A stretch of DNA of 64,000 nucleotides from Halomonas salipaludis (GCF_002286975.1 NZ_NSKB01000007.1:248001-312000); one strand, 5' to 3'; counted from the stretch's first letter, positions 46,272 to 58,800 are shown. The notes: generated from the sequence alone by a model not told the origin. Program-made: numbers and translations.

Positions 46272-49200
46272 ATGGAACTCAATAAACACACGATTGCTGA
46301 GCGCTTCGCAAACTTGCCACGAGACAAGCAGAGCGTATTTCTTGAGGCATTAAGACAGCAGGATATCGACTTTTCGCAGTTGCCAATCGTTAGGTCTAAT
46401 AATCAAGAGAGCAGAACACTCTCCTATGCTCAACTTCGTCAGTGGTTTCTGTGGCGTATGGATCCACAGAGCAGCGCTTACCATATTACGGGCGCTGTGA
46501 CCCTTGAGGGATCGCTGGATGCTGAAGCCTTGCGGGATAGTTTCTCCGCTTTGGCAACCCGTCATGCAGCATTACGCACGGTGTTCCGTGACGATGGTGA
46601 GGGCGAAGTGATACAAGTGGTGCAGGCCGAGAGCAACTTCGTATTGCACGAAGTTGACCTGGGTCAGATGCCGAAGGATGAGCGAGCAGCAGCAATAGAT
46701 AACCAGCTTGCTCGGCTTTGCAATGAACCTTTCAACCTGGAGCGGGGGCCGCTGTTACGGGTAGGGCTACTGCGCTTAGCAGAAGAGAAGCACCTTCTGG
46801 TCGTGGTCATGCATCACATTGTATCCGATGGCTGGTCGATGCAGTTGATCATCGATGAGTTTGCAGCGGACTACTCCGCTCGGGTTACGGGTGAGACGTG
46901 GCAGCCGCCAGCCCTGCCGATTCAATATGCCGATTATGCCCTCTGGCAGCGTCAATGGATGGAAGCGGGTGAAAAAGAGCGCCAGCTCGCTTATTGGAAG
47001 GCTGAGCTGGGAGATGAACACCCGGTACTGGAGCTACCGACAGACCGTACACGTCGCAACGATGGACACTACTATACTGCACGCCACGAAATTGTGATTC
47101 CTGCCTCGGTAGTAAGTGGATTGCGTCGACAAGCTCAGGCTAAGGGCGCTACCCTTTTTATGGCGCTACTGGCAGGCTTACAGGTGTTGTTGTATCGATA
47201 TACTGAGCAGGAAAATATTCGGATAGGCGTGCCAATCGCCAATCGGCATCGTACAGAAACTCAAGGAGTGGTAGGGCTTTTCGTCAATACTCAGGTGATG
47301 TGCAACCAGTTAAATGGTCGCCTGAATTTGGCCGAAGCGCTAGAACAGGCAAAACGTGCGGCGCTTGGTGCTCAAGAACATCAGGATCTGCCTTTTGAGC
47401 AGTTAGTAGAAGCGCTGCAGCCGGAGCGTAGTCTGAGTCACACGCCACTATTCCAAGTGATGTTCAATTATCAGCAGCAGGATCATAGTGCGCTGATGGC
47501 TCTCCCAGGGTTGGAGTTGAGTACCTGGTCACTAGAAAAGAAAGAGGCGAAGTTCGAGCTGACCCTAAATGTGGATGAGTGTACTAATGACTGCCTTGAG
47601 GCAAGTTTTATTTATGCTGAAGAGCTGTTTGACTCCACCACCATTGGACGACTGGCGCAGCATTATGTCGTTTTCTTAAAGGCGCTGGCAGAGATGCCAG
47701 AAAGTGCGCTGAGTGATGTCGAGCTACTTGATAAGAATGAACAGCTGCAATTGAAGAAATGGGGAGGTATCACTCAAAGGTCCCCTGATGCTCTATCTAC
47801 TCACCATCTAATTGAACGCCAAGCAGCGGCAGCCTCTGATATCACAGCGCTAGTATTCGAAGATCAGTCACTCAGCTACGCAGAACTCAATACCCGCGCC
47901 AATCGCTTGGCGCACTATCTGATTGGTTTGGGTGTAAAACCTGAAACCCGAGTAGGCATCGCCATGGAGCGCTCGGTTGAGATGGTGGTGGGGTTACTGG
48001 CTATTCTCAAGGCGGGTGGCACTTATGTGCCGCTGGATCCCGATTCTCCAGCCGAGCGGCTGACCTATATGGTCGAAGACAGCGGCATAACTATGTTGGT
48101 CACACTGCAACGCATACGTGAGACGCTGCCGGTAACTGATGGGATGAGTGTTGTTGAGGTGGATCGACTAGATGTAGCACACCACGCCTCTGCCAATCCG
48201 GAAGTGGTACTTCACAGCGAACATCTAGCCTACGTGATTTATACCTCGGGCTCTACAGGAAGACCTAAGGGAGTAGGAATTACGCATGGTGCTCTGAGCA
48301 ATTACGTTGAAGGGGTACTGGAGGTTATAGCGCTACCTGATGATGCTCGTAGTTTTGCAATGGTATCGACAATAGCCGCAGACTTAGGCCATACCATGCT
48401 ATTCGGTGCCTTGTGCAAGGGAAAAACTCTTCATTTGATTTCATCTGATAGTACGCTTGATCCAGATGCTTTTACTAGATACATGCATGAGCATGAAATT
48501 GATGTCCTCAAAATAGTGCCTAGTCATTTACGCGCTCTAATGAGTGTAAAGAGTCCGTTTAATACATTGCCGAGAAGATGTTTAATTCTTGGGGGAGAAG
48601 TAAGCGATTGGCCTCTGGTTAAATGGGTCTCAGACCTAAACCCATCTTGTCAAATTGTTAACCATTATGGCCCTACTGAGACAACTGTCGGAGCATTGAC
48701 ACAAAGATATGAAACTGCTGATCAGCGAGCATCTACGCTACCGATTGGCGACCCCTTGCCTAACATGCAAATTCGGGTACTTGACCCTTGGATGAACCTT
48801 GTGCCTCAAGGAGTGAACGGTGAACTTTATCTAGGAGGGGTGGGGTTGGCCCGCGGTTATCTGGGGCGTCTTGATATGACGGCGGAACGATTTGTAGCCG
48901 ACCCCTTTGGTGAAGGAGAACGTTTATATCGCACCGGTGATCGTGTGCGGCAATTGCCAGATGGTAGCTTGGAATTCCTTGGCCGTATGGATGATCAAGT
49001 TAAAATCCGAGGTCATCGTGTGGAGCTAGGGGAAGTTCAAGCGCAGTTACTATTACAACTGGCGCTTCGCGAGGCGGTGGTGGTCTCTCAGGATGGAGCG
49101 AGCGGTTCGAGCCTAGTGGCTTATGTGGTTCCTCAGCCAGGCATTGAGCTTGACGTCACCTCAATACGCGACCAGTTAAGCCAACATCTGCCAGACTACA

Positions 49201-52200
49201 TGGTGCCGGGAGCCGTGATCACGCTCGATGCATTGCCGCTGAATGCCAACGGTAAGGTAGACCGCAAGGCGCTGCCTGCACCGGATTTGGTCGGAAGCCA
49301 GCGGTATGAACCTCCGCAGGGGGAGGTCGAAGTTGCTCTCGCACAAATCTGGTCCGAAATATTTGACGTTAAGCGGATTGGCCGCCGCGACAACTTCTTC
49401 GAGCTGGGTGGCCATTCGCTATTGGCTTTGAAGGTGTTGGAGAAAATGCGGCATCGGAGGCTGACGGGGCAGGTACGCACGCTGTTTCAATGCCCGGAGC
49501 TAGCGGCCTTCGCCCAGGCACTGACGCAGACATCCGAGCGGCAGGACATCATCATCCCGCCCAATTGCATTTCCGATGACTGTTCGGCAATCCAGCCCGA
49601 GATGCTGCCGCTAGTCGATCTCAATGCCCAAGAGATCAGGGTTATCGAAGCAGCGGTGCCCGGCGGCGCTAGCAATATTCAGGATATCTACCCGCTGGCA
49701 CCGCTGCAGGAAGGGATTCTCTTCCACCACCGGCTGCAGGAAGAGGGCGATGCCTATGTGACTCAACATTTGCTTGGCTTCGACAGCCGAGAATGGCTGG
49801 AAGCCTTTATTGCCGGTTTTAACCAGCTGATTACCCGCCACGATATTCTGCGTACCGCCGTGCTGTGGGAGAACCTGCGTGAGCCAGTGCAGGTGGTATA
49901 CCGGCATGCCGAGCTGGAGCTTGAGTGGTTAGACTTGGATCATGCTTCTTCGCTTAGTGTCGCTGAGCAATTGAATGCTGAGGTGGACCCTGACCAACAT
50001 TGCCTCGATGTGCGGCGAGCGCCGATGCTGCGTGCGGTAGCGGCCCATGATCCAGAGCAAAAACGAAAACGCTGGCTGTTGCAACTGCCAAGCCACCACC
50101 TGGTGATGGATCACATCACCCTTGAGCTATTGGTGGAAGAGATCGCCCTGATCCAGCAAGGCCGTGAAGATGAGTTGCCCAAGCCGCTGCCCTTCCGCAA
50201 CTTCGTGGCGCAGGCCCGGCTAGGGGTAAGCCCAGAAGAACATGAAGCCTTCTTCCGCGAGCAACTGGGCGATATTGACGAGCCGACCGCGCCCTTCGGG
50301 CTACTAGACGCTCGAGGTGATGGCAGCGATATCGAAGAAGTACGTGTTCCTTTGGCAACGGAACTGGCCCTACAAGTTCGGCAGCAGGCGAAGCGCCATA
50401 GCGTCAGCACCGCCAGCCTGTTCCACCTGGCCTGGGCCTTGGTGCTGAGCAAGACCACTGGGCGGAACGATGTGGTGTTCGGCACCGTGCTGTTCGGCCG
50501 CATGCAGGGAATCGAGGGCGCCGAGCGGGCACTGGGGATGTTTATCAATACGCTCCCTGTGCGCATCAAGATGGGCACTCAGGATGTCGAGCAGTCCTTG
50601 CGCCAAACCCACGATGCGCTCTCTGAACTAATGCACCATGAACATGCCAGTCTTGGCCTTGCGCAGCGCTGCAGCGGGCTACCTAGTGGCATGCCGCTCT
50701 TTACTAGCTTGCTGAACTATCGTTACAGCTCTCCCCAGCAAGAGGGAAATCTCATCCAGGCCTGGAAGGGGATGGAAGTGCTGGGGGCCAAGGAGCGTAC
50801 CAACTACCCGATTGGTATGGCGGTGGACGACCTGGGAGAAGGTTTTCAACTGGTGGGGCAGGTGAGTCGAGCGATCGGCGCGCAGCGGCTGTGTGATTAC
50901 ATGGAAGCCGCTGTAGCGGGCATCGTGGAAAGCCTACAAACGTCACCACGGAAAGCGATAAGTGAGATCAGCCTGCTAGGAGAAGAAGAACAGAGGTTGC
51001 TAAGCGAGTGGGGAGTGAATTCATACCAGCACCCCGACACTCAGCCAGTCCATCACTTGATCGAGCGCCAAGCTTCGGTAACGCCAGATGTTACTGCACT
51101 AGTATTTGACGATCAGTCACTCAGCTACGCCGAACTCAATGCCCGAGCCAACCAACTAGCCCACTATCTGATCGGCTTAGGTGTAAAACCTGAGACGCGG
51201 GTGGGCATCGCCATGGAACGCTCCATCGAAATGGTGGTAGGGCTGCTAGCGATCCTCAAGGCGGGGGGCGCCTATGTGCCGCTGGATCCCGAGTACCCCT
51301 CCGAGCGGCTGGCGTTCATCGCTGAAGATAGTGGCATCGAGCTGCTGCTGACCCAGCACCACTTGCGCGAGTCCTTGCCGCTAGCGGCTGGCCTTAGCGT
51401 TGTTGAGTTGGATCGACTGGACGTGGCACATCACGCCTCTACCGATCCATCGGTAACACTGGACGGCGAGCACCTCGCCTATGTGATCTACACCTCGGGC
51501 TCCACCGGGAGACCCAAAGGCGCTGCCATCCGCCATGATGCCTTGACCAACTGCATGGTGTGGATGCAGGAGACCTACCAGCTCACCGATACCGATGCCG
51601 TACTGCACAAAGCGCCATTCGGGTTTGACGTCTCGGTATGGGAGATTTTCTGGCCGCTGAGTGTTGGGGCACGTTTGGTGATCGCCCAGCCCGGAGACCA
51701 TCGAGACCCCGAGCGCATCATCGAGCTGATCCAGCGGCACGGCGTGACCACGCTCAACTTCGTGCCCTCAATGCTCAAGGCCTTCCTGGCCTATCCCGAC
51801 GTCAAGGCCAAGACACGGCTCAAGCATATCATGTGCGGCGGCGAGGCCGTTCCCGCCTCGCTTCAGCAGGATGTGGCGGAGTGTCTCGATGGGGCTAACC
51901 TTCACGATCTTTATGGTCCCACCGAAACCACCATCCATGTTACGCACTGGTGGTGCCGTGATGACGCTCACCGCCAGATCCCCATTGGTCGGCCCATTAG
52001 TGGTACTCGCACCTACATCATGGATGATGACCTTAACCTGGTGCCACCAGGTGTGACGGGAGAGCTGTACCTGGGTGGGGTAAGCCTGGCCCGTGGCTAT
52101 CTCAATCGCAGTGACCTCACGGCGGAGCGGTTTGTCGCCGACCCGTTCAATGAGGGCGAGCGCCTCTACCGTACCGGCGACCTGGTGCGCTGGCGGGAGG

Positions 52201-52850
52201 ACGGCCAGCTCGAGTACTTGGGCCGCCTCGATCATCAAGTGAAAATCCGCGGCCTGCGTATCGAACTTGGCGAGATCGAAGCCGAGCTGCTCTCTCAACC
52301 GGAGGTTCGCGAGGCGGTGGTGGTAGCGCAAGCAGGTTCCAACGGCTCTATGCTGGTGGCCTATGTGGTGCCCCAGGCCGACGGCGAACTAGACACCGCC
52401 GTTCTACGTGAGGGGCTGGGTCAAAAGCTACCGGATTATATGGTGCCGGGCGTCGTGATCATGCTCGAAGCACTGCCGCTGAATGCCAATGGCAAGGTGG
52501 ACCGAAAGGCCCTGCCCGAGCCGGAGTTGGCCAGTGGCTCGCCGTACGAGCCGCCTCAGGGCGGGGTGGAAGAAGCGCTGGCGGCGATCTGGTCCGAGGT
52601 GTTGGGCGTGGAGCAAGTAGGTCGGCACGATAACTTCTTCGAGCTGGGTGGGCATTCTCTGCTTGCTGTGCAGATGGTGGCTCGTGTTCAAGCCGTTATA
52701 TGCGTTGAGCTCAAAGTGTCCGAAGTGTTTAAACACCCACAACTCCACGGCTTAGCTGAATGTATTGCCGCATTCAACAGCGAATACTCCTTTGAGCAGT
52801 CACTCTCCGATATTGATTCCTTCATCGACAGCATGGATACCGTTCAATGA
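46272..52850 (+). CDS. NRPS 2: C-A(Asp)-PCP-C(dual E/C)-A(Thr-like)-PCP
   Basis: The product is 2192 residues, starting 1 bp after the NRPS 1 stop with GGAG upstream. Order: a short docking-like lead, C 50-480 (H-H-I-V-S-D-G near 181), A from about 511 (core 3 near 657), PCP near 1042, C from about 1135, A from about 1594, PCP near 2121. The first A reads D-L-T-K-I-G-H-V-G-K (Asp). The second C carries H-H-R-L-Q-E-E-G-D near its start, the extra motif of dual epimerisation/condensation domains, and H-H-L-V-M-D-H as active site, so the Asp is probably turned to D. The second A reads D-V-W-N-M-G-L-I-H-K, nearest to Thr codes. The first A domain is clearly more AT-rich than its NRPS 1 counterpart. 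Confidence 0.92.
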   Translation: MELNKHTIAERFANLPRDKQSVFLEALRQQDIDFSQLPIVRSNNQESRTLSYAQLRQWFLWRMDPQSSAYHITGAVTLEGSLDAEALRDSFSALATRHAALRTVFRDDGEGEVIQVVQAESNFVLHEVDLGQMPKDERAAAIDNQLARLCNEPFNLERGPLLRVGLLRLAEEKHLLVVVMHHIVSDGWSMQLIIDEFAADYSARVTGETWQPPALPIQYADYALWQRQWMEAGEKERQLAYWKAELGDEHPVLELPTDRTRRNDGHYYTARHEIVIPASVVSGLRRQAQAKGATLFMALLAGLQVLLYRYTEQENIRIGVPIANRHRTETQGVVGLFVNTQVMCNQLNGRLNLAEALEQAKRAALGAQEHQDLPFEQLVEALQPERSLSHTPLFQVMFNYQQQDHSALMALPGLELSTWSLEKKEAKFELTLNVDECTNDCLEASFIYAEELFDSTTIGRLAQHYVVFLKALAEMPESALSDVELLDKNEQLQLKKWGGITQRSPDALSTHHLIERQAAAASDITALVFEDQSLSYAELNTRANRLAHYLIGLGVKPETRVGIAMERSVEMVVGLLAILKAGGTYVPLDPDSPAERLTYMVEDSGITMLVTLQRIRETLPVTDGMSVVEVDRLDVAHHASANPEVVLHSEHLAYVIYTSGSTGRPKGVGITHGALSNYVEGVLEVIALPDDARSFAMVSTIAADLGHTMLFGALCKGKTLHLISSDSTLDPDAFTRYMHEHEIDVLKIVPSHLRALMSVKSPFNTLPRRCLILGGEVSDWPLVKWVSDLNPSCQIVNHYGPTETTVGALTQRYETADQRASTLPIGDPLPNMQIRVLDPWMNLVPQGVNGELYLGGVGLARGYLGRLDMTAERFVADPFGEGERLYRTGDRVRQLPDGSLEFLGRMDDQVKIRGHRVELGEVQAQLLLQLALREAVVVSQDGASGSSLVAYVVPQPGIELDVTSIRDQLSQHLPDYMVPGAVITLDALPLNANGKVDRKALPAPDLVGSQRYEPPQGEVEVALAQIWSEIFDVKRIGRRDNFFELGGHSLLALKVLEKMRHRRLTGQVRTLFQCPELAAFAQALTQTSERQDIIIPPNCISDDCSAIQPEMLPLVDLNAQEIRVIEAAVPGGASNIQDIYPLAPLQEGILFHHRLQEEGDAYVTQHLLGFDSREWLEAFIAGFNQLITRHDILRTAVLWENLREPVQVVYRHAELELEWLDLDHASSLSVAEQLNAEVDPDQHCLDVRRAPMLRAVAAHDPEQKRKRWLLQLPSHHLVMDHITLELLVEEIALIQQGREDELPKPLPFRNFVAQARLGVSPEEHEAFFREQLGDIDEPTAPFGLLDARGDGSDIEEVRVPLATELALQVRQQAKRHSVSTASLFHLAWALVLSKTTGRNDVVFGTVLFGRMQGIEGAERALGMFINTLPVRIKMGTQDVEQSLRQTHDALSELMHHEHASLGLAQRCSGLPSGMPLFTSLLNYRYSSPQQEGNLIQAWKGMEVLGAKERTNYPIGMAVDDLGEGFQLVGQVSRAIGAQRLCDYMEAAVAGIVESLQTSPRKAISEISLLGEEEQRLLSEWGVNSYQHPDTQPVHHLIERQASVTPDVTALVFDDQSLSYAELNARANQLAHYLIGLGVKPETRVGIAMERSIEMVVGLLAILKAGGAYVPLDPEYPSERLAFIAEDSGIELLLTQHHLRESLPLAAGLSVVELDRLDVAHHASTDPSVTLDGEHLAYVIYTSGSTGRPKGAAIRHDALTNCMVWMQETYQLTDTDAVLHKAPFGFDVSVWEIFWPLSVGARLVIAQPGDHRDPERIIELIQRHGVTTLNFVPSMLKAFLAYPDVKAKTRLKHIMCGGEAVPASLQQDVAECLDGANLHDLYGPTETTIHVTHWWCRDDAHRQIPIGRPISGTRTYIMDDDLNLVPPGVTGELYLGGVSLARGYLNRSDLTAERFVADPFNEGERLYRTGDLVRWREDGQLEYLGRLDHQVKIRGLRIELGEIEAELLSQPEVREAVVVAQAGSNGSMLVAYVVPQADGELDTAVLREGLGQKLPDYMVPGVVIMLEALPLNANGKVDRKALPEPELASGSPYEPPQGGVEEALAAIWSEVLGVEQVGRHDNFFELGGHSLLAVQMVARVQAVICVELKVSEVFKHPQLHGLAECIAAFNSEYSFEQSLSDIDSFIDSMDTVQ
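51240..52300 (+). repeat. Duplicated adenylation-domain block, copy 1
   Basis: About 1.06 kb nearly identical to 57809-58869 at a constant offset of 6569 bp. It covers most of the second A domain of NRPS 2, including all specificity residues. Similarity continues more weakly upstream through the dual E/C domain and the PCP. Confidence 0.85.
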
Positions 52851-55800
52851 GTAATATCGATACCCGTCGTATTGCGGAGCGCTTTGCCGGATTGCCTGCC
52901 AAGCAGCGCCGTGTGGTTTACGACAAAATTCGTACTCAAGGATTGGGCATTGGCCAGTTTCCTATTCTCAGGCGCCCTGATTCTCAGTTGAGTATTTGCT
53001 CACCCTCTTATGCCCAACTGCGCCAGTGGTTTCTGTGGCGCTTGGATCCTCAGAGCAGTGCTTACCATATTACGGGTGCTCTGACCCTTAAGGGCTCGCT
53101 GGATACTGAAGCACTGCGGGGTAGCTTCGCCGATCTGGTGTCCCGCCATGAGGCATTGCGCACGGCGTTCCGTGACGACGGCGAGGGCGGGATGATGCAA
53201 GTGGTACAGGCCGAGAGCAACGTTGCATGGTGCGAAGTCGAGCTAGGCCATATGCCGAAGGATGAGCGAGAAGCGGCAATAGAGAACCAGCTTGATCGGC
53301 TTTGCAATGACCCTTTCGATCTGGAACAGGGGCCGCTGCTGCGAGTGGGGCTACTACGTTTAGCAGAAGAGCAGCACCTTTTGGTGGTGGTAATGCACCA
53401 CATCATCTCCGATGGCCGGTCGATGCAGTTGATCATCGATGAGTTTGCTGCGGACTACTCCGCTCGTATGACAGGAGAGGCCTGGCAGCCACCCGCCTTA
53501 CCGATTCAATATGCCGATTATGCAGTATGGCAGCGGCAGTGGATGGAGGCGGGTGAAAAAGAGCGTCAACTGGCCTATTGGCAGGCGGAACTGGGAGATG
53601 AACACCCGATATTGCAGCTGTCGACTGATCGCCCACGCCGTAACGATGGCCAATATCACGCTGCACGTCACGCAATAGTGCTCCCTGCCTCGGTAGTGAG
53701 CAGATTGCGTCAGCAGGCCCAGGCGAAGGGCGCCACCCTGTTTATGATGCTACTGACAGGCTTCCAGTCACTGCTATATCGCTATACCGGGCAGGAAGAT
53801 ATCCGGGTCGGGGTGCCGATCGCCAACCGCCACCGCACGGAAACTCAAGGCGTGGTGGGCTTCTTCGTTAATACGCAGGTGCTGCGTAACCCGCTGAATG
53901 GTCGCCTGAGCCTGGCCAAGGCGCTGGAACAGGGAAAACGTGCGGCGCTGGGTGCACAAGAGCATCAGGATCTCCCTTTTGAACAGTTAGTGGAAGCGCT
54001 GCAGCCAGAGCGCAGCCTGAGCCACACGCCGCTATTTCAGGTGATGTTCAATCACCAGCGGCAAGATTATGGCGCGTTGCAGACACTACCAGGACTGGAA
54101 CTGAGCAATTGGCCACTAAATAAGGGAGAGGCGCAGTTCGAGCTGACGCTGGACGTGATGGAGCGCACGGATGGCTGCATAGAAACAAGCTTCGTTTATG
54201 CACAAGAGCTGTTCGACTTAACCACCATTGAGCGCCTGGCGCAGCACTATACGGCTATTTTACAGGCGCTGACAGAGACGCCGGAGTGTGCGCTGGGCGA
54301 TATTGAGTTACTAGATCAAGGCGAACAGCGTCGATTACAGGAGTGGGGCGAAAGCTCTCAACGGTATCACGATTCATCGCCTATCCATCACTTGGTAGAA
54401 CGCCAAGCTGAAGCAACCCCAGAGACCGAGGCACTGGTATTCGACGATCAGTCACTCAGCTACGCCGAACTCAATGCCCGAGCCAACCAACTGGCCCACT
54501 ATCTGATCGGTCTAGGTGTACAACCCGAGACCCGGGTGGGTATCGCCATGGAACGCTCAATCGAGATGGTGGTGGGGCTGCTGGGTATCCTCAAGGCGGG
54601 GGGCGCCTATGTGCCGCTGGATCCGGATTACCCCAGCGAGCGGCTGGCCTATATGGTCGATGACAGCGGTATCGAGCTGCTACTGACCCAGCAGCCTCTT
54701 CGCGATACGCTGCCGGTGGCCGATGGGCTGAACGTCATTGAGCTGGATCGGTTGGATGTCGCTCACCATGCGTCGACCAACCCAGACGTGGCCCTGCACG
54801 GCGAAAATCTTGCTTATGTGATCTACACCTCGGGCTCCACCGGGTGGCCCAAGGGCGCGGCTAACCGCCATCGCGCGCTGAGCAACCGCCTGGCGTGGAT
54901 GCAGGATGCCTACCGGCTAACGGCCGACGATGCGGTATTGCAGAAGACCCCGTTCAGCTTCGACGTCTCGGTGTGGGAATTCTTCTGGCCGCTGATGCAG
55001 GGCGCCCAGCTGGTGATGGCCCCACCGGGGGCGCATCGCGAGCCGGCGCAACTGGTCGAGCTGATCCGTACCCACAAGATCACCACGCTGCATTTCGTGC
55101 CCTCGATGCTGCAGGCCTTCCTGGCGCATGGCGAGGTAGAAGCCTGTACGAGTCTGACGCGCGTGGTATGCAGCGGCGAAGCGCTACCGGCGGAGCTGCA
55201 GAATCAAGTATTTGCTCGCATGCCTCACACGGCACTCTACAACCTCTATGGGCCCACCGAGGCGGCCATCGACGTCACTCACTGGACCTGCCGGGACGAC
55301 GGGCGCAGCCAGGTCGCTATCGGCCAACCGATTGCCGGTGTCCGCACCTACGTACTGGATGGCGATCTCAACCTGACGCCGCCCGGGGTAGCGGGTGAGC
55401 TCTACCTCGGCGGTGTTGGTCTAGCGAGGGGCTACCTTCACCGCCCTGACCTAAGCGCAGAGCGGTTTATCGCCGACCCGTTAACCGAAGGAGAGCGCCT
55501 CTACCGCACCGGTGATCTGGTGCGCTGGCGTGAGGATGGCCAGCTCGAGTACCTGGGCCGCCTCGATCATCAAGTGAAAATCCGCGGCCTGCGCATCGAA
55601 CTTGGCGAGATCGAAGCCGAGCTGCTCTCCCGGCCGGAGGTTCGCGAGGCGGTAGTGGTCGCTCAAGAAAGCTCTGGTGGTTCCAGGCTGGTGGCCTATG
55701 TGGTTCCTCAGGCTGACAGTGAACTCGACACCAGCTCACTACGTGAGGCACTGGGGCAGCGGCTGCCGGACTATATGGTGCCGGGTGTCGTGGTCGCCCT

Positions 55801-58800
55801 CGAGGCATTGCCGCTGAATGCCAACGGCAAGGTCGATCGCAAGGCTCTGCCCGATCCGGAGTTGGCCAGTGGCTCGCAGTACGCGCCGCCGCAGGGCGAG
55901 GTGGAAGAAGCGCTCGTGGAGATATGGTCTGAAGTCCTTGGCGTCGAACAGGTGGGGCGCCACGATAACTTCTTTGAATTGGGGGGCCATTCGTTATTGG
56001 CTTTGAAAGTGCTCGAGAAAATGCGGCATCGAGGACTGACGGCAGAGGTGCGCACGCTGTTCCAATGTCCAGAGCTGGCGGCCTTTACTCAAGCGTTGAC
56101 GCAAGCACCCGAGCATACTGAGATCACCATCCCCCCCAATCTGATTCCTCACGATTGTCAGGCTCTCCAGCCCGAGATGTTGACGCTAATCGAGCTCAAT
56201 GCCGAAGAACTTCGTGAGATCGAAGCCGCTGTGCCCGGTGGCGCTAGCAATATTCAGGACATCTACCCCCTGGCACCACTACAGGAGGGCATTCTCTTCC
56301 ACCACCGGCTGCAGGAAGCGGGCGATGCCTATGTGACCCTGCGTCTACTGGGCTTCGATAGCCGCGAGAGGCTGGAAGCCTTTATTGCCGGGTTTAATCA
56401 GCTGATCGCCCGTCACGATATTCTACGTACCGCCGTGTTCTGGGAAGGACTCCGCGAACCGGTGCAGGTGGTCTGCAAGCATGCAGAGCTGGTACTCGAA
56501 TGGCTGGACTTGGATGGTGCCCCATCACAGAGCGTGGCCGAACAACTGAATGCCGAGGTGGATCCTGAGCACCACCGCCTCGATGTTCGCCGGGCCCCCA
56601 TGCTGCGCGCTGTGGCTGCCCATGATGTCGAACAAGATCGCTGGCTACTGCAGCTACCCAGCCACCACTTGGTGATGGACCACACTACTCTCGAGCTACT
56701 GGTGGAAGAGATCGCATTGATCCAGCAAGGCCGTGCAGATGAGCTACCCAAGCCCCTGCCCTTCCGCAACTTCGTGGCGCAGGCTCGGCTAGGGGTAAGC
56801 TCAGACCAACATGAAGCCTTCTTCCGCGAGCAGTTGGGGGATATCGAAGAGCCCACCGCCCCCTTTGGGCTGCTGGAGGTACGTGGCGATGGCCGCGATA
56901 TCGAAGAAGTACGCGTTCCACTGGAAGCAGAGCTAGCCCAGCGGGTGCGGCAACAGGCCCAGCGCCATGGCGTCAGCACGGCCAGCCTGTTCCACCTGGC
57001 CTGGGCCTTGGTGCTGAGCAAAACGACGGGGCGGCACGACGTGGTATTTGGCACCGTTTTGTTCGGCCGCATGCAGAGCATCGCAGGTGCCGAGCGGGCG
57101 CTGGGGATGTTTATCAACACCTTGCCGGTGCGCATCAAAACGGGTACTCAAGGTATCGAGCAGTCTTTGCGACAAACCCACGAGGCCCTTTCTGAGCTAA
57201 TGCATCACGAGCATGCCAGCCTCGGACTGGCTCAGCGATGCAGCGGGTTGTCTGGAGGATCGCCGCTGTTCACGAGTCTGCTGAACTACCGTTACAGCGC
57301 TCTCCAGGAAGAAGGAACGCCCACCCACACCTGGGAAGGACTGGAAGTGCTGAGCGGCCAGGAGCGAACCAATTACCCCATTGGTATGGCGGTAGATGAT
57401 TCGGGAGAAGGCTTCCAACTAGTAGGACAAGTGAGCCGCACAATCGGCGCCCAGCGCCTGTGTGATTACATGTGCTCGGCCGTGGCAGGAATCGTGGAAA
57501 GTCTGCAAACGGCACCACGGCAAGCGATCAGTGAGATCAGCCTGCTAGGAAAGGATGAGCAGCAGTTGTTGAGCGAGTGGGGAGAGAATGCTCAGCAGTA
57601 TTCTGACACTTCTCCAGTGCATCAGTTGATAGAGCGACAGGCGGAAGCAACCCCAGAGGCCACGGCCCTCATCTTCGACGATCAGTCACTCAGCTACGCC
57701 GAACTCAATACCCGTGCCAATCGTCTGTCCCACTATTTGATCGGTTTAGGCGTAACCCCCGAGACTCGGGTGGGCATTGCCATGGAGCGTTCCATGGAGA
57801 TGGTGGTGGGGCTGCTAGCGATCCTCAAGGCGGGGGGCGCCTATGTGCCGCTGGATCCCGAGTACCCCTCCGAGCGGCTGGCGTTCATCGCTGAAGATAG
57901 TGGCATCGAGCTGCTGCTGACCCAGCACCACTTGCGCGAGTCCTTGCCGCTAGCGGATGGCCTTAGCGTTGTTGAGTTGGATCGGCTGGATGTGGCGCAC
58001 CATGCCTCTAGCAACCCAGCAATAGCGCTGCACGGCGCGCACCTCGCCTATGTGATCTACACCTCGGGCTCCACCGGGAGACCCAAAGGCGCTGCCATCC
58101 GCCATGATGCCTTGACCAACTGCATGGTGTGGATGCAGGAGACCTACCAGCTCACCGATACCGATGCCGTACTCCACAAGGCGCCGTTCGGTTTCGACGT
58201 CTCGGTGTGGGAGATTTTCTGGCCGCTGAGTGTCGGGGCTCGTCTGGTGATCGCCCAGCCCGGAGACCATCGAGACCCCGAGCGCATCATCGAGCTGATC
58301 CAGCGGCACGGCGTGACCACGCTCAACTTCGTGCCCTCCATGCTCAAGGCCTTCCTAGCCTATCCCGATGTCAAGGCCAAGACACGGCTCAAGCATATCA
58401 TGTGCGGCGGCGAGGCCGTTCCCGCCACGCTGCAGCAGGACGTGGCTGAGTGTCTCGACGGTGCCAATCTGCATGATCTTTATGGCCCTACTGAAACTAC
58501 CATCCATGTCACGCACTGGTGGTGCCGTGATGACGCTCACCGCCAGATCCCCATTGGGCGACCCATTAGCGGTACTCGCACCTACGTCCTGGATGGTGAA
58601 CTCAACCTGGTGCCACAGGGCGTCGCGGGAGAGTTGTACCTGGGCGGGGTAAGCCTGGCCCGTGGCTATCTCAATCGCAGCGATCTCACGGCGGAGCGCT
58701 TTATCGCCGATCCTTTCACCAAGGGTGAACGCCTCTACCGTACCGGCGACCTTGTGCGCTGGCGGGAAGACGGCCAGCTCGAGTACCTGGGCCGTCTCGA

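Noticed and set aside
49674-50980. Interpretation of the HHLVMDH domains as catalytically dead interface domains for the Asp hydroxylase
   Set aside because: No other condensation domain stands between these PCPs and the next A domains, one of them follows a Ser module, and the H-H-x5-G-D motif fits dual E/C domains better.
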